Shown one piece after another: positions 41,736-50,577 of a DNA stretch of 64,000 nucleotides. The notes below the pieces were generated by a model. The model saw only the letters and a list, made by a program, of their open reading frames with translations, did no database searches and was not told the origin of the DNA. Each line of letters opens with the position of its first letter. Positions within the stretch are counted from its first letter, which is position 1. The translations under genes were made by a program, and so were the position numbers. Source of the stretch: Martelella lutilitoris (GTDB taxonomy: Bacteria > Pseudomonadota > Alphaproteobacteria > Rhizobiales > Rhizobiaceae); assembly GCF_016598595.1 (NCBI RefSeq), contig NZ_CP066786.1, forward strand, positions 705,501-769,500. Reading direction: 5' to 3'.

Positions 41736-44687
41736 ATGGGTGAAGTATTTGAGAAACCGAAGGTTGGCGGAGTTCTTGAATGGGCCGATAAGCGACACTC
41801 CTCCGAAATAGAGGGGCAGCAGGAGGTCGAGCACCTCCATCGCTACTTGTTCGCGCGGGCGCTCTGCAGAGGCCGGGATGTGCTCGATATCGTCTCCAGG
41901 GGTGGATATGGATCGGCCTGCCTCTCTCAGGTCGCACGTTCCGTCATCGGTGTTGAGCTTGATCAGATTTCGGTCGAGCGCGCTCGCTCAACCTATCAAG
42001 CGGACAATCTGGAGTTCAAACTAGGGAGCGTCGAGCATATCCCGCTTGATGATAACTCCATCGATTGCGTTGTTTCTTTTGGAACGATCGAATTTCTGTC
42101 TGACGAAGCGCAGTTTTTGAATGAAATAAAGAGGGTTCTGCGACCGGGTGGTTTCGCTCTCATCAATCTACCTAACCACGATATCTATTCGCCTCCCGGC
42201 GACGCGCCAGATCCGAATCATGCGCGCAGGTTGACAAACGATGAATTCGAAACGCTGCTGTCCACACATTTCTCGAATTCGATTTTGTTCCGTCAAAGGT
42301 CTGTAGTCGGATCCGTAATTCTCAGCGAAACGACGACTGCCGGGCAAGAATTTCTGAGTTTCGACCGTCAAGGCGAGGGCCGTATCGAAGCAAGTTCCGG
42401 CCTTGCACGCTCCCTGAACATCGTAGCCATAGTTTCGAATGACCATCTGCCCGCTTTGCCCAGCAGTGCCTATTTTGAACGGACTTCGGTTGAGGAAGCC
42501 CTCGTTCATTTGCCAGCGGCCCAAAACAGAATGGCCGCTCTTGAACAGGAGAATGAGAAATACAAGGAAGACCTTCAAAACCTTGCCGAAGCACTCGGAC
42601 TGGCAGAACACCGGTCAGCTTTCATGCAGGAAACTGCAGACGTTCTGGCATCGCGGCTCTACAAAGCCTATCAACGGCCCTTGCAGCCGATAACGTCTAT
42701 GATAATCCGGCGACTGCTGCATATCGCGCTTGCCGCAGAGCCTATTCTTTCCCAAAAGAGGATCAGGAAATTCAGACGATCGCTTCGCAAATGCACGCCA
42801 AGATCAATTCTTTCCGAATGGAATGAGGTAAAAGAAGCAGTCAGCGCATCCATAGCGATGTCTGCTGTAGGTCTGTCGAGTCTCTCACATAGAGAAGATC
42901 CTCCCTTTTTGATGGACCCCAAAAAAATCCTTGTTATCGATGCCCGTTTTCCGCAACCGAATGTCTCCGCCGGCGAGAAGGCCACCTTTGGAATACTTAA
43001 GGATCTGGTGATGATCGGTTTCGACGTGACCTTTATTCCGATCGATATGAAATCCCGCTCTCCGTACCTGCAAGATCTTGATGACATGGGTGTAAGGGTT
43101 ATCACCCGGGAAAGGGGGTTCCAACGTGGTTCCGACTATTTGCGCCTTGAGGGCCATCGTTTTGGTGTGTTTTACGTTTTCCGTATTGATGTGTTCGAGC
43201 AGACAATTGAACACATTCGCAATGCGTCCCCCAATGCGCGGGTGATTTTCCATGCCCCCGATCTTAATTTCCTGCGAGAGTTCAGGGGTGCGGAACTCTC
43301 CCGCGATTCCGAAGCGCTCAAACGTGCGAAGAATATCAAACAGCGTGAGCTTTCGGTCATGAGGAAGGCTGACCACAATGTCCTGGTCAGTCCCGCCGAG
43401 CTGCCCTATCTCGTCAACGAAATCCCCGCCGCACGGTTTTCGGTCTTCCCTGCGCTCTATAGCCCGATCGACCGGCATTCCAAGAGCTTTGCAGAGCGCA
43501 AGCATATCTTCTTTCTGGGCGGCTTCGGTCATTCTCCGAACGTTGATGCTGCGATTTGGTTCGTTTCGAAGATATGGCCGGCCATTCACGCCGCCCTGCC
43601 GGATGTCGAGTTCCATATTCTGGGTTCCGAGGCGCCGCAGGAGATCATCGACCTTGCAGATGAGCCAGGGGTCAGATTCGTCGGCTATGTCGAGGATATC
43701 GAAAGCGCGATGTCACGCTATCGGTTGGCCGTGGCGCCACTGAACTATGGCGCTGGCATCAAGGGCAAGGTCGGCGCTTCGATGGGCTGCGGCATACCGA
43801 CGGTCTGCACTTCGATCGCAGCAGAAGGCATGCATATCGAAAACGATATTCACACATTTGTTGCAGATACCCCAAGTCCTTTTGCGGATGCTGTCATCAA
43901 ACTATACCCGGATCATGAACTCTGGGACAAGTTTTCAAAGAACGGGCGACGCCTGGTCGAGGAGAATTTCAGCTGCGAAGCGAACAGGTCATCCTATTTG
44001 CGGGCACTTGATAAAGCGAAGGTCCTGCCGCTCGATCTCATTGTTTCCTATTGCCAGAACGCGCCAGACGTATCTTTTCCAGAATATGACGAAGATCAGA
44101 CGATTGGTGTTTCCGTGATCGTCCCCGTCTACAATAAATGGTCTCTGACCCGCGCCTGTCTTGCCTCCGTCGCGCTTGCTGGCAAAGCCAGCGGTATCAC
44201 CTATGAGGTCATTCTCGCAGATGATGGATCCACCGACGAGACAGTCCACGCATCCGAGATGGTTCCGGGGCTGCGCGTTGCTCGTGCAGCTCAGAATATG
44301 GGCTTTCTCGGCAATTGCAACAATGCAGCAAAGACCGCAAAAGGCGAACACCTTCTGTTCCTGACCAATAATACGGTCGTGATGCCGAACTGGCTGAAAG
44401 CCCTCTATTCGAGGATGACTGCAGCATCAGACGCAGCGATCGTCGGTTCGAAACTTTTATATACGGATGGTCGGATTCAGGAGGGTGGCGGACTTCTCAG
44501 CCCTGATGCAACCGCTGCCTCATTTCTGGTGAGTGGTGCATTCTGGCGTTCAATCGGCGGCTTTGAAGAACGCGACCAACCAACTTGTTGCGAAGAATCG
44601 GATTTGGCGATGGCAGCACGATCATCAGGCTTGAGTGTCCTTTACGAACCCGAGTCGGAGGTCGTTCATTTCGAGAAGGCGACATAG
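41736..44687 (+). CDS. Methyltransferase-GT4-GT2 multidomain protein, GT2 module apparently damaged
   Basis: 983 aa. About 40-165: class I SAM methyltransferase (SVEHIPLDDNSIDCVVSFGT, LRPGGFALINLP). About 250-285: coiled coil. About 390-765: GT4-like GT-B module (LVSPAELPYLVNEIP, FLGGFGHSPNVDAAIWFVSK, PLNYGAGIKGKVGASMGCG). About 790-983: GT2 module (VSVIVPVYNKWSLTRACLAS). In the GT2 part the usual NND of the DxD region is TNNT, the stretch between LLSPDATAA and the SGAFWRSIGGF segment appears to lack about 30 residues, and the protein stops right after VVHFEKAT where relatives continue. It lies at the right edge of the glycan cluster, beside an IS remnant. Confidence 0.72.
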   Translation: MGEVFEKPKVGGVLEWADKRHSSEIEGQQEVEHLHRYLFARALCRGRDVLDIVSRGGYGSACLSQVARSVIGVELDQISVERARSTYQADNLEFKLGSVEHIPLDDNSIDCVVSFGTIEFLSDEAQFLNEIKRVLRPGGFALINLPNHDIYSPPGDAPDPNHARRLTNDEFETLLSTHFSNSILFRQRSVVGSVILSETTTAGQEFLSFDRQGEGRIEASSGLARSLNIVAIVSNDHLPALPSSAYFERTSVEEALVHLPAAQNRMAALEQENEKYKEDLQNLAEALGLAEHRSAFMQETADVLASRLYKAYQRPLQPITSMIIRRLLHIALAAEPILSQKRIRKFRRSLRKCTPRSILSEWNEVKEAVSASIAMSAVGLSSLSHREDPPFLMDPKKILVIDARFPQPNVSAGEKATFGILKDLVMIGFDVTFIPIDMKSRSPYLQDLDDMGVRVITRERGFQRGSDYLRLEGHRFGVFYVFRIDVFEQTIEHIRNASPNARVIFHAPDLNFLREFRGAELSRDSEALKRAKNIKQRELSVMRKADHNVLVSPAELPYLVNEIPAARFSVFPALYSPIDRHSKSFAERKHIFFLGGFGHSPNVDAAIWFVSKIWPAIHAALPDVEFHILGSEAPQEIIDLADEPGVRFVGYVEDIESAMSRYRLAVAPLNYGAGIKGKVGASMGCGIPTVCTSIAAEGMHIENDIHTFVADTPSPFADAVIKLYPDHELWDKFSKNGRRLVEENFSCEANRSSYLRALDKAKVLPLDLIVSYCQNAPDVSFPEYDEDQTIGVSVIVPVYNKWSLTRACLASVALAGKASGITYEVILADDGSTDETVHASEMVPGLRVARAAQNMGFLGNCNNAAKTAKGEHLLFLTNNTVVMPNWLKALYSRMTAASDAAIVGSKLLYTDGRIQEGGGLLSPDATAASFLVSGAFWRSIGGFEERDQPTCCEESDLAMAARSSGLSVLYEPESEVVHFEKAT

Positions 44688-44802
44688 CAGGGATCAATGG
44701 AAACCGCTCGAGCGATGGTCCCGGGTGTAAAACGGTGATCTTTGAAGCCGATAGCATGCCTGCTCCTGCCGCCGCGTCTATCGGCAAGCCGTTAAGCGCT
44801 GA

Positions 44803-45006
44803 ATAGCATGATATCGCCGGTCGACCTGATGATTGTCGTGCGCGACGAGTGGGCTTTCTGAAGCGCTCGACCCAACGAGACACGATCTTGTGGGAAACGG
44901 CATAGACTAAAGCCGCCTGCGCTTTCGTGAGCGCGCCAGACAGAACGGCAACAGCCATCTCCTCTCGACGCAGCGGGGTCAGTCGGGCATTCTTGTGAAT
45001 GTTCAT
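44803..45006 (-). pseudogene. IS481-type transposase remnant
   Basis: From the ATG at 45006 the minus strand reads MNIHKNARLTPLRREEMAVA and then LSGALTKAQAALVYAVSHKI with RWVERF, the N-terminal helix-turn-helix of IS481-like transposases. After RWVERF the frame shifts (a KAHSS...RST-like continuation is in another frame), and the DDE catalytic core is missing. The sequence 45,007-45,196 to the right is probably the element's upstream flank; no clear terminal repeats were found. The rest of 44,688-45,196 holds no gene. Confidence 0.72.
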
Positions 45007-45196
45007 TCGGAGCCTCCGGTGAGTGCTGAAGCGTGGTAACTCCAGTCTCCTCGCTCCGCTCCGAATGGACAACCTCCTGAAAGCCCACATCCAGAGGCGA
45101 CGCGGTCTTCGGTCGCCAACCACGTGCAGAGCCTGATCCTTTTCGCCCGCCGAAATCTTGTCCTCGGGACGGGGTGAGAATATCTCCGTCCTGCCG

Positions 45197-46684
45197 TCAC
45201 GACTGCGGCCGATAGAGCGCGCGGAAGCGGGCATAGGCGTCATCATAGACCGCCTTGTTCGCGGCGGAAGGCGCAATCGTGGGGCCCCGGCCGACAAAGG
45301 CCGAAACGCCCGCCCAGTCATCCGCAAGCCTTGCCCCCATCGCCGCCGTCCAGGCAACGCCGAGGCAGGAGCCCGGATGGCCGGTAAGGCACTGCACCGG
45401 CTGCTGCAACACGTCGGCCACGATCTGCATCCAGATGGCGCTTTGCGCACCGCCGTCGGAGACCAGAAACCGCGTGGTCTCAAGACCCATGTCGTTGAGC
45501 ACGTCGATATGATGCCGGAGCGCATAGGCGTAGGATTCCAGAAGCGCCCGCCACAGATGGCCGATGTCATGCGAGAGCGTCAGGCCGGAGATCACGCCGC
45601 GCGCGTCGGGATCGTGGATCGGCGTCTTCTCGCCGAGGAGATAGGGCAGAATCACCACGCCCTCCGCGCCGGCGGAGCGGTTTTCGGCCAGCCGGTCGAG
45701 GTAGCGATAGACCGAAATGCCTTCGGCCTCGGCGGCAAGCCGTTCCTGGCCGGCGAAGGTCGCGATGAACCAGTTGAGCGCCGAACCGCCGGTCGACATG
45801 CACCCGTTCGGCATGTAGAGGCCCGGGATCAGGTGATAATCGAGAAAGAGGCGCGGATCGGGGCGCGCCTTGTCGGTTGCCGTCAGGATATCGACGGCGC
45901 CGCCGAATTTCAGAAGCACGTCGCCCGCGTCCTGCACGCCCGCGCCGAAGGCCGAGGCCACCATGTCTGCCGCGCCGCCGATAACCGGCGTGCCTGCGCG
46001 AAGGCCGGTCAGTGCCGCCGCTTCCTCGGTCAATCCGCCCAGCACCTCATGCGAGGCGATTTTCGGCGGAATGGCGCCTGTCGGAAGATGTGCCCAGGCT
46101 ATCAGGTCTTCATCCAGTTCGCCGCTGGAAACATCGACAAATCCGGCTTCCAGCGCCCAGTTCTGCTCGACCGCGCGCTTGCCGGTGAGCTTGAAATTGA
46201 TGAAATCATAGGAGCCAAAGACCGTGGCGATCCTTGAAAAGACCTCCGGCTCGTGCTTCTCGAGCCAACGCAGCTTGGCGGTGACGAGCTGTTGGTTGAT
46301 GCCGTTTCCGGCCTTGGCGATGAATGCGGCCTCGTCGCGCTCCCTGCGCATGGCCTCGACCTCGCGGCCCGACCGGCCATCGCTCTGCTGGATGGAGGGG
46401 CGGAGCAGATTGCCGGCCTCGTCCAGGAGCACGACCGCAGGGAGCATGCCGGTGACGCCGACAGCGCCGATGTCGGCGGGGTCCGTGCTCTCGAGCGCGA
46501 GAAGCTCCTGCGTGATCGCCTGCACATTTTCCCACCACTGGAGGGGGGCTTCCTCCGCCCAGCCGTGATGCGGCGAGGAAAGCGTGACGGGCCGGCTGGC
46601 CAGTCCCACGACCCGGGCCGGCAGTTCGATCAGGATTCCGATCGTGGATGTCGTGCCGATATCGAGACCGATCACATGAGCCAT
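45197..46684 (-). CDS. FGGY-family carbohydrate kinase
   Basis: 495 aa. The start at 46684 has GGAGGCTTCC upstream. N-terminal phosphate-binding LDIGTTSTIGILIE, QQSDGRSGREVEAM, catalytic Asp region GGAADMVASAFGAG, and C-terminal ATP-site VSDGGAQSAIWMQIVADVLQ identify an FGGY kinase, xylulokinase-like. Phosphorylates a sugar or polyol, identity not evident. 19 bases after the BtpA-like gene, so co-transcribed. Its 3' end is close to the IS remnant. Confidence 0.88.
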   Translation of the reverse strand: MAHVIGLDIGTTSTIGILIELPARVVGLASRPVTLSSPHHGWAEEAPLQWWENVQAITQELLALESTDPADIGAVGVTGMLPAVVLLDEAGNLLRPSIQQSDGRSGREVEAMRRERDEAAFIAKAGNGINQQLVTAKLRWLEKHEPEVFSRIATVFGSYDFINFKLTGKRAVEQNWALEAGFVDVSSGELDEDLIAWAHLPTGAIPPKIASHEVLGGLTEEAAALTGLRAGTPVIGGAADMVASAFGAGVQDAGDVLLKFGGAVDILTATDKARPDPRLFLDYHLIPGLYMPNGCMSTGGSALNWFIATFAGQERLAAEAEGISVYRYLDRLAENRSAGAEGVVILPYLLGEKTPIHDPDARGVISGLTLSHDIGHLWRALLESYAYALRHHIDVLNDMGLETTRFLVSDGGAQSAIWMQIVADVLQQPVQCLTGHPGSCLGVAWTAAMGARLADDWAGVSAFVGRGPTIAPSAANKAVYDDAYARFRALYRPQS

Positions 46685-46703
46685 GGAAGCCTCCGGGCGC
46701 GGG

Positions 46704-47504
46704 TCAGCGCAGCGTTGCGACCTTGTCCATGAACCGGCTGACGCGATCCTGATCGACCGGGTTCCAGGTATCGCCGTCCACCTTGAAATGCGTGCCGATG
46801 ATGCAGCCGTCGGCCACCGACATGATGTCGGCGACATTGTCGATGTTGACCCCGGTATTGGCAAAGACCGGAACCTCCTCGATCGCCTCGCAGACGGTTT
46901 TCAGGTCCGACTGGTCTGCCGGCTGTCCGGTGATCGGGCCGGACACGAGAATGGCGTCGGCCATGGAGGAGAAGACGGCGCTTTTCGCCCTGAGCGCGAT
47001 GGGCCGCTGGTCGAGCGGATGGGCAAATTCTGCATTGATGTTGAAGAGGAGCTTCATGTCCTTGGAGCCGAGATTGGCGCGAAGCCTTGCCGGCGTGGCG
47101 CAATCGGGGGCCCAGACGCCCATGTCGGAGGCAAAGACGCCGGTGAAGATTTCGCGCACGAAGCGCGCGCCCGTCACCGAGCCGATCGCCACGCTCGCTT
47201 CCGGGTCCCAGAGATAATTGACGCCGAAGGGCACCTTGATCTCGGGCTTCAACGCCTGCACCACGGCCGTCATCGCGGCAATGCCCTCGACGGGCGCTTT
47301 CCTGACATAGGGGCGGTCGTTCTCGTTGCCGAACATGATCGCGTCGACGCCGCCGGCCTGCAGCTTCTCGATATCGGCGAGAACATCGGCGATCAGCTTG
47401 TCTAGCCCGCCATCCTTATCGTATTGCGGCGAGCCGGGCAGGGCGCCGATATGGGCCATGGCGATGACCGCCTTCTTTTTGGCGCCGAAGAACTCGAAAA
47501 TCAT
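46704..47504 (-). CDS. BtpA/SgcQ-family protein
   Basis: 266 aa. The start at 47504 (MIFEFFGAKK) is supported by GGAG and a 7-base spacer. The family pattern IAMAHIGALPGSPQY, DAIMFGNENDRPYV, FGVNYLWDP and ADGCIIGTHFKVDG is clear. BtpA was named for photosystem I stability in cyanobacteria, but bacterial SgcQ homologues sit in sugar operons and look like TIM-barrel enzymes; no reaction is established. It is placed between the DeoR regulator and the kinase. Confidence 0.85.
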   Translation of the reverse strand: MIFEFFGAKKKAVIAMAHIGALPGSPQYDKDGGLDKLIADVLADIEKLQAGGVDAIMFGNENDRPYVRKAPVEGIAAMTAVVQALKPEIKVPFGVNYLWDPEASVAIGSVTGARFVREIFTGVFASDMGVWAPDCATPARLRANLGSKDMKLLFNINAEFAHPLDQRPIALRAKSAVFSSMADAILVSGPITGQPADQSDLKTVCEAIEEVPVFANTGVNIDNVADIMSVADGCIIGTHFKVDGDTWNPVDQDRVSRFMDKVATLR

Positions 47505-47553
47505 TGAAAAACTCCATTCAATAAAACAGTCCGGCATGACCCGGAAATTGCGG

Positions 47554-48474
47554 TCAGGAGGCCATCTTGCGGGCGGGACTGGCGACACGGACTTCCACCT
47601 CGGCCTTTGAGAGCGCCTTGGCGATATCCGCCGGCGGCTCGGCGTCGGTGATCAGCACATCGAACTGCTCGAGATCGGCGACATGCACGAGCGACATGCA
47701 GGAAAATTTCGAGGCATCGCAGAGAACCACCTTGCGGGTCGAGCGGGCGAGGAAGACGCGCTTCATCTCCGCATCGTCAAAGGAATAGTCGTAGATGCCC
47801 TGTTCGGTCAGGCCGGAAATGCCGATGAAGGCAATGTCGAACCAGAGGGCCTCGAATTCCGCGATTGCCGAAGGTCCGGAGATCGACATCTCGTCGCCGC
47901 GCATGCGCCCGCCCGGAAGATAGACTTCCGCAAGTCCTTCGCCGAGGAAGAAGGCGTTGCGCACGGAACTGGTGAAGATTTTGGTGTGCTGGCGGTCCTG
48001 AAGCCGGCGGGCCAGCAGCAAAGCCGTGGTGCCGACATCGAGCGCTATCGTGCGCGCACCGGCGGAAAGCGCCTCGGCTTCCGCTGCGATCGCCTGTTTT
48101 GCAAGCGCGTTCTTCACGGTCCTGAGCTGGAAGGACGGTTCGCCGGGAAGGGCTGCGGCCGGCGCGGGCACGGGCTCTGCCGCCTGTTCGGAGCGCACCG
48201 CGCCGCCATGGGTGCGGGCAAGCTTGCCTTCCTTTTCCAGTTCGGCAAGGTCGCGGCGGATGGTCATCTCGGAAACATTGAGCTGCCCGGCAACATCGGA
48301 GACCGACAGCGCGCCGAATTCGGCGAGAACATCGAGGATGCGCGCATGACGCACCTGCGCGAGAACCTTGGTCTTTTCTCCCTGCCCACCCTGCAAGACG
48401 GCTCCTTTCGAGATGATCGCGATACCGGCCAGCGCCGCTTTGGCTGCGGCGGGCCGATCCATTCTGAACTTCAT
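47554..48474 (-). CDS. DeoR-family transcriptional regulator
   Basis: 306 aa from ATG 48474 (TTG at 48486 possible). A winged helix-turn-helix sits at about 45-95 (RHARILDVLAEFGALSVSDV, EMTIRRDLAELEKEGKLART, HGGAV). The C-terminal sugar-phosphate sensor domain (about 120-290) contains IALDVGTTALLLARRL and SGPSAIAEFEALWFDIAFIG. It carries about 35 extra residues before the HTH. Likely represses the adjoining sugar genes on both sides; the inducer is probably a phosphorylated sugar intermediate. Confidence 0.9.
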   Translation of the reverse strand: MKFRMDRPAAAKAALAGIAIISKGAVLQGGQGEKTKVLAQVRHARILDVLAEFGALSVSDVAGQLNVSEMTIRRDLAELEKEGKLARTHGGAVRSEQAAEPVPAPAAALPGEPSFQLRTVKNALAKQAIAAEAEALSAGARTIALDVGTTALLLARRLQDRQHTKIFTSSVRNAFFLGEGLAEVYLPGGRMRGDEMSISGPSAIAEFEALWFDIAFIGISGLTEQGIYDYSFDDAEMKRVFLARSTRKVVLCDASKFSCMSLVHVADLEQFDVLITDAEPPADIAKALSKAEVEVRVASPARKMAS

Positions 48475-48486
48475 GAGTAGCAGCAA

Positions 48487-48554
48487 GATCGAACAAATTC
48501 AAACATTATTTTCTCTTGTTGTGTATGTTTTTGTTGATATATGATCGAACGAAA
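48487..48554. promoter_or_regulatory. Repeated GATCGAAC boxes between deoR-type gene and SDR gene
   Basis: GATCGAACAAA at 48487-48497 and GATCGAACGAA at 48543-48553, 56 bases apart, in an AT-rich divergent intergenic region. Direct repeats at this spacing are typical for DeoR-family operators; a candidate autoregulatory site. Confidence 0.4.
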
Positions 48555-48572
48555 CAAGCAGGGGAACGAAAA

Positions 48573-49352
48573 ATGACTCACCCGATCTTTCCGGAGCTCG
48601 AAGGCCGCAAGGCCGTCGTCACCGGCGGCGCCACCGGTATCGGCCGCGCCATTGTCCAGGCGCTGAGGCGCCAGAAGGTCGATGTCGCTCTGTGCGATAT
48701 CAATCCCGAAGCCGCCGAAAAGACCGCCGCCGAGACCGGTTCCATTGCCGTTCCGGTTGATGTGCGCAAGCGCAGTTCGGTTGAGGACGCCTTTGCGGAG
48801 GCGGAAGACAAGCTTGGCGGCCTCGAGATGCTGTTCGCCAATGCCGGCGTCTCGACCATGCGGCCCGCGCTGGAACTGACCGACGAGGAGTGGGATTTCA
48901 ATTTCGACGTCAACACGCGCGGCATCTTTCTGACCAACCAGATTGCAGGCCGCCGTTTCAAGTCCAATGGCAGGGGCGTGATCGTCAATACGGCCTCGCT
49001 TGCCGCCAAGGTGGGTGCGCCGTTTCTCGCCCATTATTCGGCAAGCAAATTTGCGGTGCTCGGCTGGACGCAGGCGCTGGCGAAAGAGCTTGCCGGTGAC
49101 GGCATCCGCGTCAACGCCATCTGCCCGGGGCTAGTCAAGACATCGATGCAGGACCGTGAGGTCGCCTGGGAAGCGGAATTGCGCGGCATGACGCCGGAGG
49201 CGGTGATCGCCGACTACATCGCGCAGACGCCGCTTGGCAGGCTGGAAACGGCGGAAGACGTCGCCGATGTGGCCGTCTTCCTATCCAGCAATTCCGCCCG
49301 CTTCATGACCGGGCAGGGCGTGAATGTCACCGGCGGCATCTACATGACGTGA
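48573..49352 (+). CDS. Short-chain dehydrogenase/reductase
   Basis: 259 aa, classical SDR. Cofactor motif GGATGIGRA, NAG (FANAGVS), and catalytic YSASK with Ser upstream (NTASLAAK). The acidic residue after beta-2 (CDI) indicates NAD(H) preference. Probably oxidises the sugar or polyol handled by the cluster. Start at 48573 with AGGGGAACG upstream. Divergent from the DeoR gene. Confidence 0.9.
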   Translation: MTHPIFPELEGRKAVVTGGATGIGRAIVQALRRQKVDVALCDINPEAAEKTAAETGSIAVPVDVRKRSSVEDAFAEAEDKLGGLEMLFANAGVSTMRPALELTDEEWDFNFDVNTRGIFLTNQIAGRRFKSNGRGVIVNTASLAAKVGAPFLAHYSASKFAVLGWTQALAKELAGDGIRVNAICPGLVKTSMQDREVAWEAELRGMTPEAVIADYIAQTPLGRLETAEDVADVAVFLSSNSARFMTGQGVNVTGGIYMT

Positions 49353-49402
49353 GCCCGCTTTGCGGACAGGCCTGAACTGACGACGAACGAGCGGGAAAGC
49401 GC

Positions 49403-50572
49403 ATGGCAGACATCATCTTCGACGGCATCGGCAAGCGCTATCCGGACGGCTTCGCCGCGATCGCCAATCTCGATCTTCACATCAGGGACGGCGAGTTCCT
49501 GGTCCTCGTCGGTCCATCCGGCTGCGGCAAGTCGACCGCGCTCAGGATGATCGCTGGCCTTGAGGATATCACCGACGGCCGGCTGATCATTGACGGCGTG
49601 ATCGCCAACAATCTCGCCCCGCGTGACCGCGATATCGCCATGGTCTTCCAGTCCTATGCGCTTTATCCGCATCTGAATGTCGAGGAGAATATCGGATTCG
49701 GCCTCAGGGTGCGCGGCGCTGAGAAGACGGCGCTGGCGGAGAAGGTGCGCAAGACGGCCGAACTGCTGGAGCTCTCGGAACACCTGAAGCGCAAACCCGG
49801 CCAGCTCTCCGGCGGCCAGCGGCAGCGCGTCGCCATGGGCCGGGCGCTGGTGCGTGATCCCAAGGCCTTCCTCATGGATGAGCCGCTCTCCAATCTCGAT
49901 GCGCGGCTGCGCGGGCAGATGCGAACCGAAATCGCCCGTCTGCAGAAGCTGACCGGCGTCACCACCGTTTATGTGACGCATGACCAGGTGGAGGCGATGA
50001 CCATGGGCGACCGGGTCGCCGTCATGCGCCACGGCGTTCTCCAGCAGCTCGACACGCCGCGCGCGCTCTACGATACGCCTGCGAACCTTTTCGTTGCCGG
50101 CTTCATCGGCGCGCCCTCGATGAACTTCATGGCCGCCGATCTGGCAGCAACCGACGGCGGCATGGATGCGAGGGTCGGGCCATTCGATTTCCTGTTCAGT
50201 GAGGATGATCTTGCGGCACGGCCGGGCCTCGGCCGCTCTGCTGGCGACCGCGTGATCCTCGGCATCCGGCCTGAAATGTTCACTCCGGTGGAATATGGCG
50301 AAAGTGCGGTCAACACCGTGACCGGCGAAATCATCTTCGTCGAGGATCTGGGCTCCACGCTTCTCGCCCATATCGACATCGGCGCTGCCGATGGCAGCCT
50401 GCGCGAGATCGGCGATGATGGCGAGGATGACGGAGCGATTTCGGCCCCGCGGCTGCGTGTTGTGCTGGATGGCCAGATGCGGGTCAAAGCCGGCGAGACG
50501 ATAACGCTTGCCGTCGATGCCGGCCACATCCATGTCTTCAATGCCCAGACGGAATCTGCGATCCGTGGGTGA
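49403..50572 (+). CDS. Sugar ABC transporter ATP-binding protein (MalK/UgpC type)
   Basis: 389 aa. Walker A GPSGCGKST, signature LSGGQRQRVAMGRALVRDP, Walker B AFLMDEPLSNLDARLR, H-loop VTHDQ, and a C-terminal OB (TOBE) domain from about 240. MalK/UgpC family ATPases energise carbohydrate importers. No permeases or binding protein occur in this cluster, so it either serves a transporter elsewhere or has lost its partners. Confidence 0.9.
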   Translation: MADIIFDGIGKRYPDGFAAIANLDLHIRDGEFLVLVGPSGCGKSTALRMIAGLEDITDGRLIIDGVIANNLAPRDRDIAMVFQSYALYPHLNVEENIGFGLRVRGAEKTALAEKVRKTAELLELSEHLKRKPGQLSGGQRQRVAMGRALVRDPKAFLMDEPLSNLDARLRGQMRTEIARLQKLTGVTTVYVTHDQVEAMTMGDRVAVMRHGVLQQLDTPRALYDTPANLFVAGFIGAPSMNFMAADLAATDGGMDARVGPFDFLFSEDDLAARPGLGRSAGDRVILGIRPEMFTPVEYGESAVNTVTGEIIFVEDLGSTLLAHIDIGAADGSLREIGDDGEDDGAISAPRLRVVLDGQMRVKAGETITLAVDAGHIHVFNAQTESAIRG

Positions 50573-50577
50573 GGGCG

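Noticed and set aside
44497..45570. Minus-strand frame of 357 codons as a complete transposase
   Set aside because: Only the part starting at 45006 resembles a transposase; upstream residues overlap the kinase, downstream residues overlap the glycosyltransferase, and the catalytic core is missing.
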